DNA of 64,000 bases from Rheinheimera sediminis (lineage in GTDB: Bacteria; Pseudomonadota; Gammaproteobacteria; Enterobacterales; Alteromonadaceae). The DNA is taken from assembly GCF_004005375.1 (NCBI RefSeq), contig NZ_RZUF01000009.1, positions 62,001 to 126,000 on the forward strand, written 5' to 3'. The position numbers and the translations under genes are program-made. The notes under the pieces are model-generated. The model had not been told where the DNA came from, ran no database searches, and was given only the letters and a program-made list of their open reading frames with translations. Shown one piece after another: positions 52,536 to 61,977 of the stretch; position 1 is the first letter of the stretch, and every line of letters begins with the position of its first letter.

Positions 52536-52665
52536 TTCGTACTTGAAGCCGCAGCTTTGTTGACTTCGCGCTCTCATTCCGGTACCGGATTGAACACGAG
52601 GCGGGCAGGGTAAACCCAGCCCCTACAACATCGCCTCGCTGCAACTCCAATTACTTTGGGTAATA
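52536..52665. repeat. Dispersed hairpin repeat with exchanged centre
   Basis: The ends match the family unit at 30393 (GTACTTGA-GCCGCAGC-TTGTTG and CTGCAAC-CAATTACTT), but the central CATAG/CTATG hairpin is replaced by a different GC-rich stem, GGGC-A-GGG TAAA CCC-A-GCCC (52603-52623). That stem resembles the one at 31181-31201. Centres therefore seem exchangeable. The element stands within the katB-ankB gap. Confidence 0.7.
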
Positions 52666-52701
52666 TATATCTATAAACCCTATTTCTAAGGAATTTGTCT
52701 G

Positions 52702-53196
52702 ATGCGATTATTACTACTGAGTCTTCTGTTCGCAGGCGCAATGGTGCAGGCCGAGGAGCAAGCCCCGGATCCGTTGGAACAACTGACGTCTTACTTTTTT
52801 GCTGCTGCCCGCACAGGCGATACAGTGGTACTCAATGAGTTTTTACAGCAGGGCTTTCCTGTCGATCAGCGCAATAAGCAAAGTTATACAGCTCTGATGG
52901 TGGCGACTTATTCAGGTCAGCAAGGTGCAGTTGAATTATTACTTAAGCAAGGCGCTGATGCCTGTTTACGCGATAAACGCGGTCATACCGCTATGATGGG
53001 AGCTATAGTCAAGGCGGAGTGGACTATAGGAAAAATGCTGTATCCCATAGCTTGCGAAGAAGACAAGTCAGTCGATGCCAAAACGCCTGTCACTGACAAA
53101 AATAAGATGACAGTAGCGCAGTTTGCTGAAGTTTTTGGTCAAAGCGCAAAACTACAGCAACTGGCAAAAGAAATACAAAGCACAGGCCAGCCGTAA
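52702..53196 (+). CDS. ankB: AnkB-like periplasmic ankyrin-repeat protein
   Basis: The 164-residue exported protein has a signal peptide ending MVQAE and about three ankyrin repeats (DTVVLNEFLQQGFPVDQRNKQ, YTALMVATYSGQQGAVELLLKQGADACLRDKRGHTAMMGAI). A C-terminal helical tail follows. In Pseudomonas an ankyrin protein next to KatB is needed for full catalase activity. Position suggests the same pairing here, but the insertion between the genes means it probably needs its own promoter. Two Cys residues occur in the repeats. Confidence 0.82.
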   Translation: MRLLLLSLLFAGAMVQAEEQAPDPLEQLTSYFFAAARTGDTVVLNEFLQQGFPVDQRNKQSYTALMVATYSGQQGAVELLLKQGADACLRDKRGHTAMMGAIVKAEWTIGKMLYPIACEEDKSVDAKTPVTDKNKMTVAQFAEVFGQSAKLQQLAKEIQSTGQP

Positions 53197-53541
53197 TTAG
53201 AGTGCTGCCGTTACCTTTATTTCAACTTTCCATTCCGGGTTGGCTAAACGCGCTTCGACAGTGGCGCGCGCCGGAGCCTGACCTGCTTCAACCCACAAAT
53301 CCCAAGCCGTATTCATAGCGTTATAGTCGGCCATATCTGCCAGATAAATAGTGGCGTCGACGATTCGGCTCTTGTTGATGCCAACTTCAGCCAAGAGCGC
53401 ATCAATTTGCGCCAACACATTGCTGGTTTGTGCTGTGGCATCATCATCCAGATTGTCAGGTACCATACCGGATAAAAACACCAGTCCATTGGCTATCACA
53501 GCTTCGCTGTATCTTTTGCCAGGTTGTATACGTTGGATCAT
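53197..53541 (-). CDS. RidA/YjgF family protein
   Basis: The 114-residue protein matches the trimeric RidA fold (MVPDNLDDDATAQTSNVLAQIDALLAEVGINKSRIVDATIYLADMADYNAMN), and the conserved Arg is in PARATVEARLANPEWKVEIKV. RidA proteins hydrolyse reactive 2-aminoacrylate or related imines in the cytoplasm. Its C-terminal segment differs from E. coli RidA, so the exact subgroup (Rid2-7) is uncertain. The ribosome site AAGGA is well placed. Confidence 0.85.
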   Translation of the reverse strand: MIQRIQPGKRYSEAVIANGLVFLSGMVPDNLDDDATAQTSNVLAQIDALLAEVGINKSRIVDATIYLADMADYNAMNTAWDLWVEAGQAPARATVEARLANPEWKVEIKVTAAL

Positions 53542-53554
53542 CGATTTTTCCTTG

Positions 53555-54346
53555 TTATAACACTGCTTTGTAACCTTCAGCCTGAGTGTTGATCAAATCA
53601 TAAGGCGACATGGCAGGAACTTGTTGCTGAATGTTTTGCTCCAGTTGGTCGAGCGCCTGCAATTGCTGGCAAATCTGCTGACCGCGTTGTTGTAAATTTT
53701 TGCTGTTTTTTTGCATATCAGTTTTTAACTGGCTGCCAAAAGTTTGCATTTTGGCGCGAAAGCTCTGCATTTTTTCGCTGGCTGATCCCGGACTTTGTAG
53801 CACATTTTGACCAAGAGTCAGCATCATCTGACCACTAATTTGCGCCACCGCCTGCTGAATACTTTGCTCTGCTTCGCGAGCCAGATTTTTGTCGGCAGAA
53901 CGCAACTGGCTGCCATATACATAAATAGTGCCGTCCTGACGCCGGATCAACTGCTCCAGTCTTTCTTCCAACTGAGTAACGGGTTGTTGCAGTTCAGGAT
54001 TGTCGGCCAAACTCTGGCCTGTCGTGGCTTTGATATTCTGATCCAGCACCGAGCGTGCCAGTTGTAAACTATCATCCATCAGGCTGGCAGAAGCGGTCAC
54101 CTGCGTACGGATACCTTGTTGATAGGCTTTCAACTGCTGCTGTGTGTCCTTGTCCGTGTTGTGCTTTTGTTGTGCCAGCCAGAGCTGACCTTTAGTGTCT
54201 ATGCGCCATAATTCTTTATCCGCTCTTTGCATACTGACCAGAGCGGGACTGACTTTTAAATCATCCTGTAAGGTTAAAGCACATTGCTCCGCGGCATAAC
54301 CGGCGGTACTGAGCACTAAAAAACTGCTATACATCAAAAATCTCAT
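53555..54346 (-). CDS. DUF2884 (YggN-like) exported protein
   Basis: Start at ATG 54346 (GAGG upstream) gives about 263 residues with a signal peptide ending AGYAA. The mature part is long, helical and Gln-rich (ERLEQLIRRQDGTIYVYGSQLRSADKN, then LQQRGQQICQQLQALDQLE), the pattern of DUF2884/YggN. Function is unknown. It is encoded downstream of a hybrid kinase (about 60-bp gap) on the same strand and could be co-transcribed with it. Confidence 0.75.
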   Translation of the reverse strand: MRFLMYSSFLVLSTAGYAAEQCALTLQDDLKVSPALVSMQRADKELWRIDTKGQLWLAQQKHNTDKDTQQQLKAYQQGIRTQVTASASLMDDSLQLARSVLDQNIKATTGQSLADNPELQQPVTQLEERLEQLIRRQDGTIYVYGSQLRSADKNLAREAEQSIQQAVAQISGQMMLTLGQNVLQSPGSASEKMQSFRAKMQTFGSQLKTDMQKNSKNLQQRGQQICQQLQALDQLEQNIQQQVPAMSPYDLINTQAEGYKAVL

Positions 54347-54403
54347 AACCACCTCAAGGCTGGAAAAACCACATCTGATGCATGCTGCGATCAAGGCTAT
54401 GAA

Positions 54404-57304
54404 TCAGCACTGAACATCAAGCCGGGCGAACAAAATCTGGATTTCTGCCTGGCTTTGCTCCAGACAGAGCTCCAGTTGCATGGTCATTAAAGAGTCTATT
54501 GTACCTTGCTGCAACAGTTGCTGTTCACTCAACCTGCATAACTGACTGAGCCGCAGTAAGCCCAGCTGGCCCATACTGCCTATCATTCGGTGTATTACTT
54601 TGGCATCAGGTGGCGCTTGTTTCAGCTGCAGTCTGAGCTGGTGCAGTTGTTCAATGACATGGCTGAGTAGCTGTTGGCGTTGTGGCTGATTTAACGCCTG
54701 GATAGCTTCCTGCAGATACTCCGCCTGATAGAGCGAATGCAAAGGGGGCAGTTGAGCCAGCTGTGCTATAGAGGATTGCAGTTGCTCTCTGCGCCAGGGT
54801 TTGGTCAGTACCAGACTGATTTGTGGTGGGCGTTGTGGCTGAGCAGAACCACTGATCATCACCAGCCTGCTGCTATCGTTGATCTGTTTTTGCTGTTGCA
54901 GATAATCAATCACAGCGCCAGCATCTGCATCGTCTAACTGGCCATCTAAAAACACCCAGCTCCACGGAGATTGGGGCGGCAGCTGTTGCAATTGTGCCAG
55001 GCTGGCAACACAACTGACAGTAAAACCAAGCTCCGTCAGATATTGCTGTAAACTCAAACGGCATAATTCATCGTCTTCTGCCACTAAAGCCCTGTTTGCT
55101 GCACAGTCAGCAGCTGCAACGCCTGGCTTGGATTGTTCCGGCAGCATATCTGAATTTTTGCAGTTCAGACTAAAACTCATCTCTGTGCCAACGCCAGGTA
55201 AAGACTGGATTTGCAGTACTGAACCTACTTGTTGTAACAATTTCTGACACACCAGCATGCCAAGACCTGGACCAGCCTGCAACGCACGTTGTTGCTCCAA
55301 ACGTTCGCCGCGCAACAACCGACTGATTTGCAACTGGGTTAGCCCTATCCCTGTATCCCGTACTTTAAACAACAGCGTCAGGTTGTTCTGTTGCCGTGGG
55401 TCCAGCTCGACCCGAACTTCAATCTCGCCTTGTTGAGTATATTTCACTGCATTGGAGATCAGATTGGTTAACAGCTGCGTCAACAAATTTTCATCCAGTA
55501 TCAGCAGCGCTGGCACATTAGGGGCAATAAAGCTGGTTAATTTCAGCCCTTTATTTTGAGCCAGTGGTTCAAGCAAATCATGCAATCTGTGCAGCAGTTC
55601 TGTCGGCGCAACTTGTTGTTCGGACAGATGGTAAGCACCATGTTCCAGCCGACTACTGGTCAGAATATTATTAATGATATTGTCCAGTGACCAGACTGAG
55701 CGGCGGGCCAGTTTGATTTTCTGCTGGCTACTTTGTTCGGTCAGTTCAGGGAGCAGCTGCGCCAGAACTGCATCAATGCCCTGCAGCGGCGTGCGGATTT
55801 CATGGCCCAAAGTGGCGATAAACTCATTTTTTACTGCAATCTTTTGTTGAGCCATTTCCTGTTGTTTTTGCAGCAATAATTGATTACGCCGCGACTTGTG
55901 ATAAAACAGCGATAGCAACAAAGCTATGGCTAAAAAACCACCTGCGCAGAGCAGCAATAGCATATATTTTTGATGCTGCTGATTCAGCTGCGCCAATTGA
56001 TTTTGTTGTTCAGCCTGTTGCAGCTTAAGCTCCAGCAAGTTTTTATGTTGCTCGCTGGCAATGACCAGTGCTTGTTTGTGCAGTTTGTCATCAAATAATT
56101 GCCGTTGCAGCTGAATAGCTTGCTCAGCAGCCTGAAAGGCTTCCGCTGATTTACCTTCAAAGTGCGCCAGTTTTGCCGTCACAGTCCAAAAATTCAATTG
56201 ATTCTGTGGCTCAGCAAAAAGTGATGCCTGTAGCGCCAGGGTTCGATACAAGGCTGACGCCTGCTCCAGTTGGTTAAATTCCAGTAAGGCGGTTAAATGC
56301 TGCAGGCTGAAAATGCGCAGGTTCGCAGCAAAGTTATCTGCTTGCAGCAATTGCCGGATCTGCTGATATTTTTGTTCGGCCTGTTCTGTCCGGCCAAAAT
56401 GTAAATCCAGCCAGGCTAAGCTTTGCAGCGCGTCTGCTTGCTCAGTTTTATTGTCGACTTTCTGCGCTGCCTGTAAAGCCAGCTGCAGTTGCTGCTCACT
56501 GTGCTGATATTTCTGCTGCGACATTAAGCTGCGGGCCAGACTCAGATAGTACTTAGCCACTAACGCCTGTTCCTGCCGGCTTAGTCGCAATTCCAGCGCT
56601 TTGCGGGCAAAGTCTTCGGCTTCCTGATGCTGTTGATATTGTCCGCTGGCTTCCGCCAGTAAATGCAAAAAATTAGCCTGACCGTTACTGTCATCGCCTG
56701 TCATCGCCAAATCCAGGCCATCACTGGCGATTTGAATCGCCTGCGGATAGGCTGCCAGATTCAGATAAATGTGCGCCAGGTCATAGCGGATGATTTGCAG
56801 CGGGACAGGGTGATTGGCATCAATGGCAATTTGCATCGCTTCCAATGCCTTAGGCAGGGCTTTATCGGCCTGACCTAAACGGTTTAGGTTATCTGCCTGA
56901 CGTCGCAATGCGTTAAATAGTTGTTTGATATCATTTTTCTCGCGGGCCAGGCGCTCAACTTCCACACTGGTTTGGTACCCCTGTTGGTAATCGCCAAGCA
57001 GCATATAAGCTGTGATTTGTTCCAGCAGCAGCTTTTGATAATCTGTGCTTTGACGGTCTTTTGTACTGTTCAGCCATTGACTGGCATAACCCAGACTGAG
57101 GTGGGGATCATGAGTGACAAAGGCCTGAGTGAGTTGGATTAATAAAGGCCCTTGTTGTTCGGGCAATGTGGCCTCAGCCAATTGCTGTTGCAGCAACTGC
57201 CGCTGTTCAGCAGCGGATAGTTCGCCTTGCTGCGCAAAGAGGGCAAGCGGCAGATAAAGTAATACCAGACAGAACGCTACACTATGTAACTTCAAGCTCA
57301 CCAC
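54404..57304 (-). CDS. TPR hybrid sensor histidine kinase with receiver and Hpt domains
   Basis: The 966-residue membrane kinase has a signal/anchor (about residues 8-24), then a long periplasmic array of TPR-like helical repeats (about 40-430). A membrane helix near 450 (YMLLLLCAGGFLAIALLL) follows. The HisKA domain has LGHEIRTPLQG, and the HATPase has LLTQLLTNLISNAVKYT and DTGIGL. The receiver has phospho-Asp in WVFLDGQL, and the C-terminal Hpt-like domain carries IHRMIGSMGQLG. It therefore contains a complete phosphorelay apart from a final DNA-binding regulator, which is not nearby. The stimulus is unknown. Confidence 0.88.
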   Translation of the reverse strand: MVSLKLHSVAFCLVLLYLPLALFAQQGELSAAEQRQLLQQQLAEATLPEQQGPLLIQLTQAFVTHDPHLSLGYASQWLNSTKDRQSTDYQKLLLEQITAYMLLGDYQQGYQTSVEVERLAREKNDIKQLFNALRRQADNLNRLGQADKALPKALEAMQIAIDANHPVPLQIIRYDLAHIYLNLAAYPQAIQIASDGLDLAMTGDDSNGQANFLHLLAEASGQYQQHQEAEDFARKALELRLSRQEQALVAKYYLSLARSLMSQQKYQHSEQQLQLALQAAQKVDNKTEQADALQSLAWLDLHFGRTEQAEQKYQQIRQLLQADNFAANLRIFSLQHLTALLEFNQLEQASALYRTLALQASLFAEPQNQLNFWTVTAKLAHFEGKSAEAFQAAEQAIQLQRQLFDDKLHKQALVIASEQHKNLLELKLQQAEQQNQLAQLNQQHQKYMLLLLCAGGFLAIALLLSLFYHKSRRNQLLLQKQQEMAQQKIAVKNEFIATLGHEIRTPLQGIDAVLAQLLPELTEQSSQQKIKLARRSVWSLDNIINNILTSSRLEHGAYHLSEQQVAPTELLHRLHDLLEPLAQNKGLKLTSFIAPNVPALLILDENLLTQLLTNLISNAVKYTQQGEIEVRVELDPRQQNNLTLLFKVRDTGIGLTQLQISRLLRGERLEQQRALQAGPGLGMLVCQKLLQQVGSVLQIQSLPGVGTEMSFSLNCKNSDMLPEQSKPGVAAADCAANRALVAEDDELCRLSLQQYLTELGFTVSCVASLAQLQQLPPQSPWSWVFLDGQLDDADAGAVIDYLQQQKQINDSSRLVMISGSAQPQRPPQISLVLTKPWRREQLQSSIAQLAQLPPLHSLYQAEYLQEAIQALNQPQRQQLLSHVIEQLHQLRLQLKQAPPDAKVIHRMIGSMGQLGLLRLSQLCRLSEQQLLQQGTIDSLMTMQLELCLEQSQAEIQILFARLDVQC

Positions 57305-57482
57305 ACTACATCAATAGAGCATTAGCCCCATGCTAACAACCAGCTCTGACAAGGGCAAGTCAGGTTTAGTGTTCAGTGGTTATAAATCAAAACTTTATTT
57401 TAATAACTAAAAGGTATAACGAAGAGAGAAGGGTTATTTAATTTTATCCATTTAGACGGCTAAAATGGCTTCAACTTAGCTT

Positions 57483-59303
57483 ATGTGTGGTGTTTTTATG
57501 CTATTTGCGTCTTTAACAGCTCAGGCCAGTCCTTTGTCCGCGCAACAAATCAAAGATTTACAATCGCTGGTCAGCCAGCTAAATCCTATCCAGCAAGCCT
57601 GGGTTAGTGGTTATCTGGCGGCGGCTGCTCAACTGGCAGGTACTCAGTTGCCTGCTGCAGTACAGCAGAGCAACGAAAGCGCAGTGCTGACTATTCTGTA
57701 TGGCTCTCAAACCGGCAATGCCAAAGCAGTGGCTAATAAAATCAAAGTAGCGGCTGAGCAGCAAGGTATAGCGGTTAAGCTTGCTGATATTGGCAGCTAC
57801 AAAACCACGGCACTGGCAAAAGAAAAGTACTTACTGATTGTCACCTCTACTTATGGTGAAGGTGAGCCACCAGAAAGTGCTGTGGCTTTCCATAAGTTTT
57901 TATTCAGCAAAAAAGCACCAAAACTGGATGGCCTGAAATACGCCATATTAGGTTTGGGCGATACCAGTTATGAATTCTTTTGTAAAACCGCCATCGACTT
58001 TGATGAGCAACTGGCCGCTTTAGGCGCTAAGCGTTTGCATGCCCGTGCTGATCTGGACGTGGATTATGCAGCGCAAGCGGCCAGCTGGGCTGAAACTGCA
58101 GTCTTAGCTTTTGCGCCAGAGTTAAAGCAGGCTAGCGGTTCTGCCCAGGTTATTGCCTGGCCTGGTGCTACAGCCACTGCTGGGCACGATAGCGCCTATC
58201 ATAAAGACACTCCTTTTGCGGCTGAGTTGTCAGTGAATCAGAAAATCACTGGTCGTGATTCCACCAAGGACGTGCGCCATATTGAAATTTCTCTGGCAGA
58301 TTCGGGTATTACCTATCAGCCCGGTGATGCGTTGGGAGTGTATTTCCTTAATGACGACAAAGCAGTTGAAGCAATTTTGACTGCAACGGGTTTGGATGGC
58401 TCGACTGAAGTACAGCTTGCCGGCCAAACACTGGCTCTGAAGACGGCCTTAACTGAGCAGTTAGAGTTGACCCAATCCTATCCAAGTTTTGTTGAAAAGT
58501 ACGCACAAGCCACAGCCAATAGCGAATTACTGGAGCTGGTGAAAGATAAAGTGGCTTTGCGCCAGTATCTGGAGAACCGCCAGACGCTTGATGTGATTTT
58601 ACAAAACCCAGCGCCTTTAACGGCCCAGCAACTGGTGGATGCCTTACGTAAACAGCAACCCCGCTTGTACTCCATTGCCTCTTCTCAGGCTGAAGTCGGT
58701 GATGAAGTGCATTTAACAGTAGGCGTGGTGCGTTACGACGCCTTCGGTGCAACGCATTTAGGCGGTGCTTCAGGCTTTTTAGCTGAGCGGCTGGAAGAAG
58801 GGGCTGTGGTCAAGGTATTTGTTGAGCACAACGATAACTTCCGTCTGCCGGACCATGAAACTCCTGTCATTATGATAGGTCCTGGCACAGGCATAGCGCC
58901 GTTCCGTGCTTTCCTGCAAGAGCGGGATCAGGCTGGAGCCACAGGTCAGAACTGGCTGTTTTTTGGTAACCCGCATTTCACTCAGGACTTCCTGTATCAG
59001 GTGGAACTGCAGGATTATTTAAAACGTGGGGTGCTGAGCAAACTGGATGTGGCTTTTAGCCGCGATCAGGCGCAGAAAATCTATGTGCAGGACAAACTGC
59101 GGTTAAAAGCCGAAGAACTCTGGACCTGGTTGCAGCAAGGTGCTTATCTGTATATCTGTGGTGATGGCAATAAAATGGCCAAAGATGTGCACCAGGCATT
59201 GCTCGATATAGCCCAGCAACAAGGCGGCTTCAGTGCAGAACAAGCAGAACAGTATTTTGACGATTTACGTCAAGCCAAACGTTATCAGAAGGATGTTTAT
59301 TAA
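57483..59303 (+). CDS. cysJ: CysJ, sulfite reductase flavoprotein (alpha) subunit
   Basis: The product is 606 residues from ATG 57483 (an in-frame ATG at 57498 starts MLFASLTAQ and may be used; neither has a strong ribosome site). A flavodoxin domain ([25 protein letters not shown]) is followed by an FAD/NADPH reductase part ([36 protein letters not shown]) ending RYQKDVY. It passes electrons from NADPH to CysI. The stop overlaps the cysI start by one base (TAATG). cysJ, cysI and cysH form the assimilatory sulfate-reduction operon. Confidence 0.95.
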   Translation: MCGVFMLFASLTAQASPLSAQQIKDLQSLVSQLNPIQQAWVSGYLAAAAQLAGTQLPAAVQQSNESAVLTILYGSQTGNAKAVANKIKVAAEQQGIAVKLADIGSYKTTALAKEKYLLIVTSTYGEGEPPESAVAFHKFLFSKKAPKLDGLKYAILGLGDTSYEFFCKTAIDFDEQLAALGAKRLHARADLDVDYAAQAASWAETAVLAFAPELKQASGSAQVIAWPGATATAGHDSAYHKDTPFAAELSVNQKITGRDSTKDVRHIEISLADSGITYQPGDALGVYFLNDDKAVEAILTATGLDGSTEVQLAGQTLALKTALTEQLELTQSYPSFVEKYAQATANSELLELVKDKVALRQYLENRQTLDVILQNPAPLTAQQLVDALRKQQPRLYSIASSQAEVGDEVHLTVGVVRYDAFGATHLGGASGFLAERLEEGAVVKVFVEHNDNFRLPDHETPVIMIGPGTGIAPFRAFLQERDQAGATGQNWLFFGNPHFTQDFLYQVELQDYLKRGVLSKLDVAFSRDQAQKIYVQDKLRLKAEELWTWLQQGAYLYICGDGNKMAKDVHQALLDIAQQQGGFSAEQAEQYFDDLRQAKRYQKDVY

Positions 59304-61018
59304 TGACTCAGCCAATTAATCCGGATTTACAGGTGCAAGGTCAGCTGTCTGATAACGAGCGACTGAAAAAAGACAGTCATTTATTACGTGGCACTATCAC
59401 CAAAGATTTAAAAGACGAGATCACAGGTGGCTTTAACGGCGACAACTTTATGTTGATCCGTTTCCACGGTATGTATCAACAAGACGACCGCGATATTCGA
59501 CCTGAGCGCGCTGAACAAAAACTGGAACCTCTGCATAACGTTATGTTACGTGCCCGTATGCCGGGCGGTATTATCAAACCAGAACAATGGCTGGCCATTG
59601 ATGAGTTTGCGGCAGATAACACTATGTATGGCAGCATTAGGTTAACTACCCGTCAGACCTTTCAGTTCCACGGCGTGTTAAAGCCAAAGATCAAAGGCAT
59701 GCACCAGATGCTGAACAGCATAGGCATCGACTCTATCGCTACTGCTGGTGATGTGAACCGCAACGTATTGTGTACCTCTAACCCGGTCGAGTCTGTGTTG
59801 CATCAACAAGCTTATGAATGGGCGGCGAAAATTTCTGAGCATTTATTGCCAAAAACCAAAGCTTACGCCGAAATCTGGCTGGATGAAGAAAAAGTCGAGA
59901 CCACAGAAGTGGAGCCTATTTTGGGCGAAGCCTATCTGCCGCGTAAGTTTAAAACTACAGTGGTGATCCCACCGCAAAACGACGTCGATGTGCATGCCAA
60001 CGATTTGAACTTTGTTGCTATTGCTGAAAATGGCCAGTTGGTTGGCTTTAACGTCTTAGTGGGTGGTGGCCTGGCCATGACGCATGGTGATAAAGGTACT
60101 TACCCACGTAAAGCCGAAGACTTTGGTTTTATTGGTCTGGAGCATGTGTTGGCTGTGGCAGAGCATGTGGTGACAGTGCAGCGCGATTACGGTGACAGGG
60201 TCAATCGTAAAAACGCCAAAACTAAATACACCATAGATCGCATCGGCGTTGAGACCTTTAAAGCTGAAGTGGAAAAACGGGTTGGCATGAAGTTCCAGCC
60301 AAGCCGTGCTTATGAATTCACCGGCCGTGGTGACCGTTTTGGTTGGGTTGAAGGCATAGACGGCAAACATCACCTCACAGTCTTTATCGAAAACGGCCGT
60401 ATTTTGGATTATCCGGGCAAAACCTTAAAAACCGGTGTCGCTGAAATTGCCCGAATTCACAAAGGCGACTTCCGTATGACAGCGAATCAGAACCTGATTA
60501 TTGCTGGTGTAGCCGCAGAAGATAAGGCGCAGATAGAAGCTTTAGCACGTCAGCATGGCTTGATTAACGACAGCGTGACAGAACAGCGCAAAAACTCTAT
60601 GGCTTGTGTGTCCTTGCCTACTTGCCCACTGGCGATGGCTGAAGCAGAGCGTTATTTACCCACTTTAGTAACTCATGTGGAACAGCTGCTGAGCAAACAT
60701 GCTGTACCTGACGAGCATATTATTTTACGTGTGGTGGGCTGCCCTAACGGTTGTGGCCGCGCCATGCTGGCCGAAGCTGGTTTAGTAGGTCGTGGTCCTG
60801 GTAAATACAATTTGTATTTAGGTGGCAATACCCAGGGCACCCGTATTCCGAAACTCTATCTGGATAACGTCGCCGAAGCTGAAATTCTGCAAGCGCTGGA
60901 TGGCCTGATTGGTCGTTGGGTGGCTGAGCGTCAAAGCGGTGAATGCTTTGGTGATTTCGTGGTTCGTGTTGGCGTTGTGGCCGAAGTGAAAGTGTCGAAA
61001 ACCGACTTTCACGCCTGA
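59303..61018 (+). CDS. cysI: CysI, sulfite reductase hemoprotein (beta) subunit
   Basis: The 571-residue protein has the four ligands of the coupled [4Fe-4S]-siroheme: CVSLPTC (Cys-x5-Cys) and CPNGC (Cys-x3-Cys). Substrate-binding basic residues are RLTTRQ and FHGVLKPK. It reduces sulfite to sulfide in the cytoplasm with CysJ. It is 1 bp overlapped by cysJ and 61 bp from cysH. Length is standard (570 in E. coli). Confidence 0.96.
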   Translation: MTQPINPDLQVQGQLSDNERLKKDSHLLRGTITKDLKDEITGGFNGDNFMLIRFHGMYQQDDRDIRPERAEQKLEPLHNVMLRARMPGGIIKPEQWLAIDEFAADNTMYGSIRLTTRQTFQFHGVLKPKIKGMHQMLNSIGIDSIATAGDVNRNVLCTSNPVESVLHQQAYEWAAKISEHLLPKTKAYAEIWLDEEKVETTEVEPILGEAYLPRKFKTTVVIPPQNDVDVHANDLNFVAIAENGQLVGFNVLVGGGLAMTHGDKGTYPRKAEDFGFIGLEHVLAVAEHVVTVQRDYGDRVNRKNAKTKYTIDRIGVETFKAEVEKRVGMKFQPSRAYEFTGRGDRFGWVEGIDGKHHLTVFIENGRILDYPGKTLKTGVAEIARIHKGDFRMTANQNLIIAGVAAEDKAQIEALARQHGLINDSVTEQRKNSMACVSLPTCPLAMAEAERYLPTLVTHVEQLLSKHAVPDEHIILRVVGCPNGCGRAMLAEAGLVGRGPGKYNLYLGGNTQGTRIPKLYLDNVAEAEILQALDGLIGRWVAERQSGECFGDFVVRVGVVAEVKVSKTDFHA

Positions 61019-61079
61019 ATTCAGTAACAAGCATGCCCTGATCACAGCCTGAAGGCCATCAGGGCAGGAGAAACGGACC

Positions 61080-61817
61080 ATGAGTCAATATAAACAGTTG
61101 CTGCAGCTTGATACAGAGCAGCAGCAACATTTGCTGGCAGAAGCCAACCAGTTGCTGCTGCCATTAACTCCGGCAGAGCGGGTGCGGTGGGCACTTGAAC
61201 ACTTACCTGATCAGCAGATTTTAAGTTCCAGTTTTGGTATTCAGTCTGCTGTGATGTTGCATCTGGTCACGACTGAGCGGCCGGATATTCCGGTGTTACT
61301 GACCGACACTGGTTATTTATTCCCCGAAACTTATCAGTTTATTGATGAGCTAAAAGAGCGCTTGCGGCTGAATCTGAAGGTGTATCGTGCGCACTTAAGC
61401 CCAGCCTGGCAGGAAGCCCGTTTTGGTAAGTTGTGGGAAACTGAAGCCGGTATCAAACAATACAACCATATGAATAAAGTGGAGCCTTTACAACGTGCTT
61501 TAAAAGAGCTGAATGTAGGCACCTGGTTCAGCGGTTTACGCCGTAGTCAATCCAGTACCCGCGCTGATAAAGACGTTATTGAAATCAGCCGTGGCACAGT
61601 GAAAGTGCAACCTATTATCGAGTGGTCGAATAAAGACGTGTTTTATTATCTGCAGCAACACGGCTTGCCTTACCATCCGTTATGGGAGCAAGGCTATGTT
61701 TCAGTCGGGGACGTGCATTCGACCCGCAAACTGGAACTGGGCATGACTGAAGAAGAGACCCGTTTTAACGGCTTTGGCCGGGAATGTGGTATTCATTTGG
61801 ATGGTGACGGTATCTGA
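61080..61817 (+). CDS. cysH: CysH, phosphoadenylyl-sulfate reductase
   Basis: This 245-residue PAPS reductase has the PP-loop [21 protein letters not shown] and the C-terminal catalytic Cys in [10 protein letters not shown]. The extra cysteines that hold an iron-sulfur cluster in APS-type reductases are absent, so PAPS is the expected substrate. It reduces PAPS to sulfite using thioredoxin or glutaredoxin. It is the last gene of the cysJIH set. Confidence 0.95.
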   Translation: MSQYKQLLQLDTEQQQHLLAEANQLLLPLTPAERVRWALEHLPDQQILSSSFGIQSAVMLHLVTTERPDIPVLLTDTGYLFPETYQFIDELKERLRLNLKVYRAHLSPAWQEARFGKLWETEAGIKQYNHMNKVEPLQRALKELNVGTWFSGLRRSQSSTRADKDVIEISRGTVKVQPIIEWSNKDVFYYLQQHGLPYHPLWEQGYVSVGDVHSTRKLELGMTEEETRFNGFGRECGIHLDGDGI

Positions 61818-61926
61818 TCCTCTGTTGAACGATGAAAGTGCACTAATCATCGTATTTGTCCCCAGACTGACTAAAAATAACTTGTCGCTAACGGTGTTTA
61901 TCATTAAAGTTGGTCAGATCGGGTTG

Positions 61927-61977
61927 CATATCTCAGAGTGGCAGCCTTATCAGGCCAGCTGTGAGGTCTGAGATATG
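61927..61977. repeat. 11-bp inverted repeat around the start of the EAL gene
   Basis: CATATCTCAGA (61927-61937) and TCTGAGATATG (61967-61977) are perfect arms around 29 bases, which themselves contain a small TGGC..GCCA stem. It overlaps the possible start codons of the following gene and could sequester or present the ribosome site. It lies 110 bp after cysH. Confidence 0.55.
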
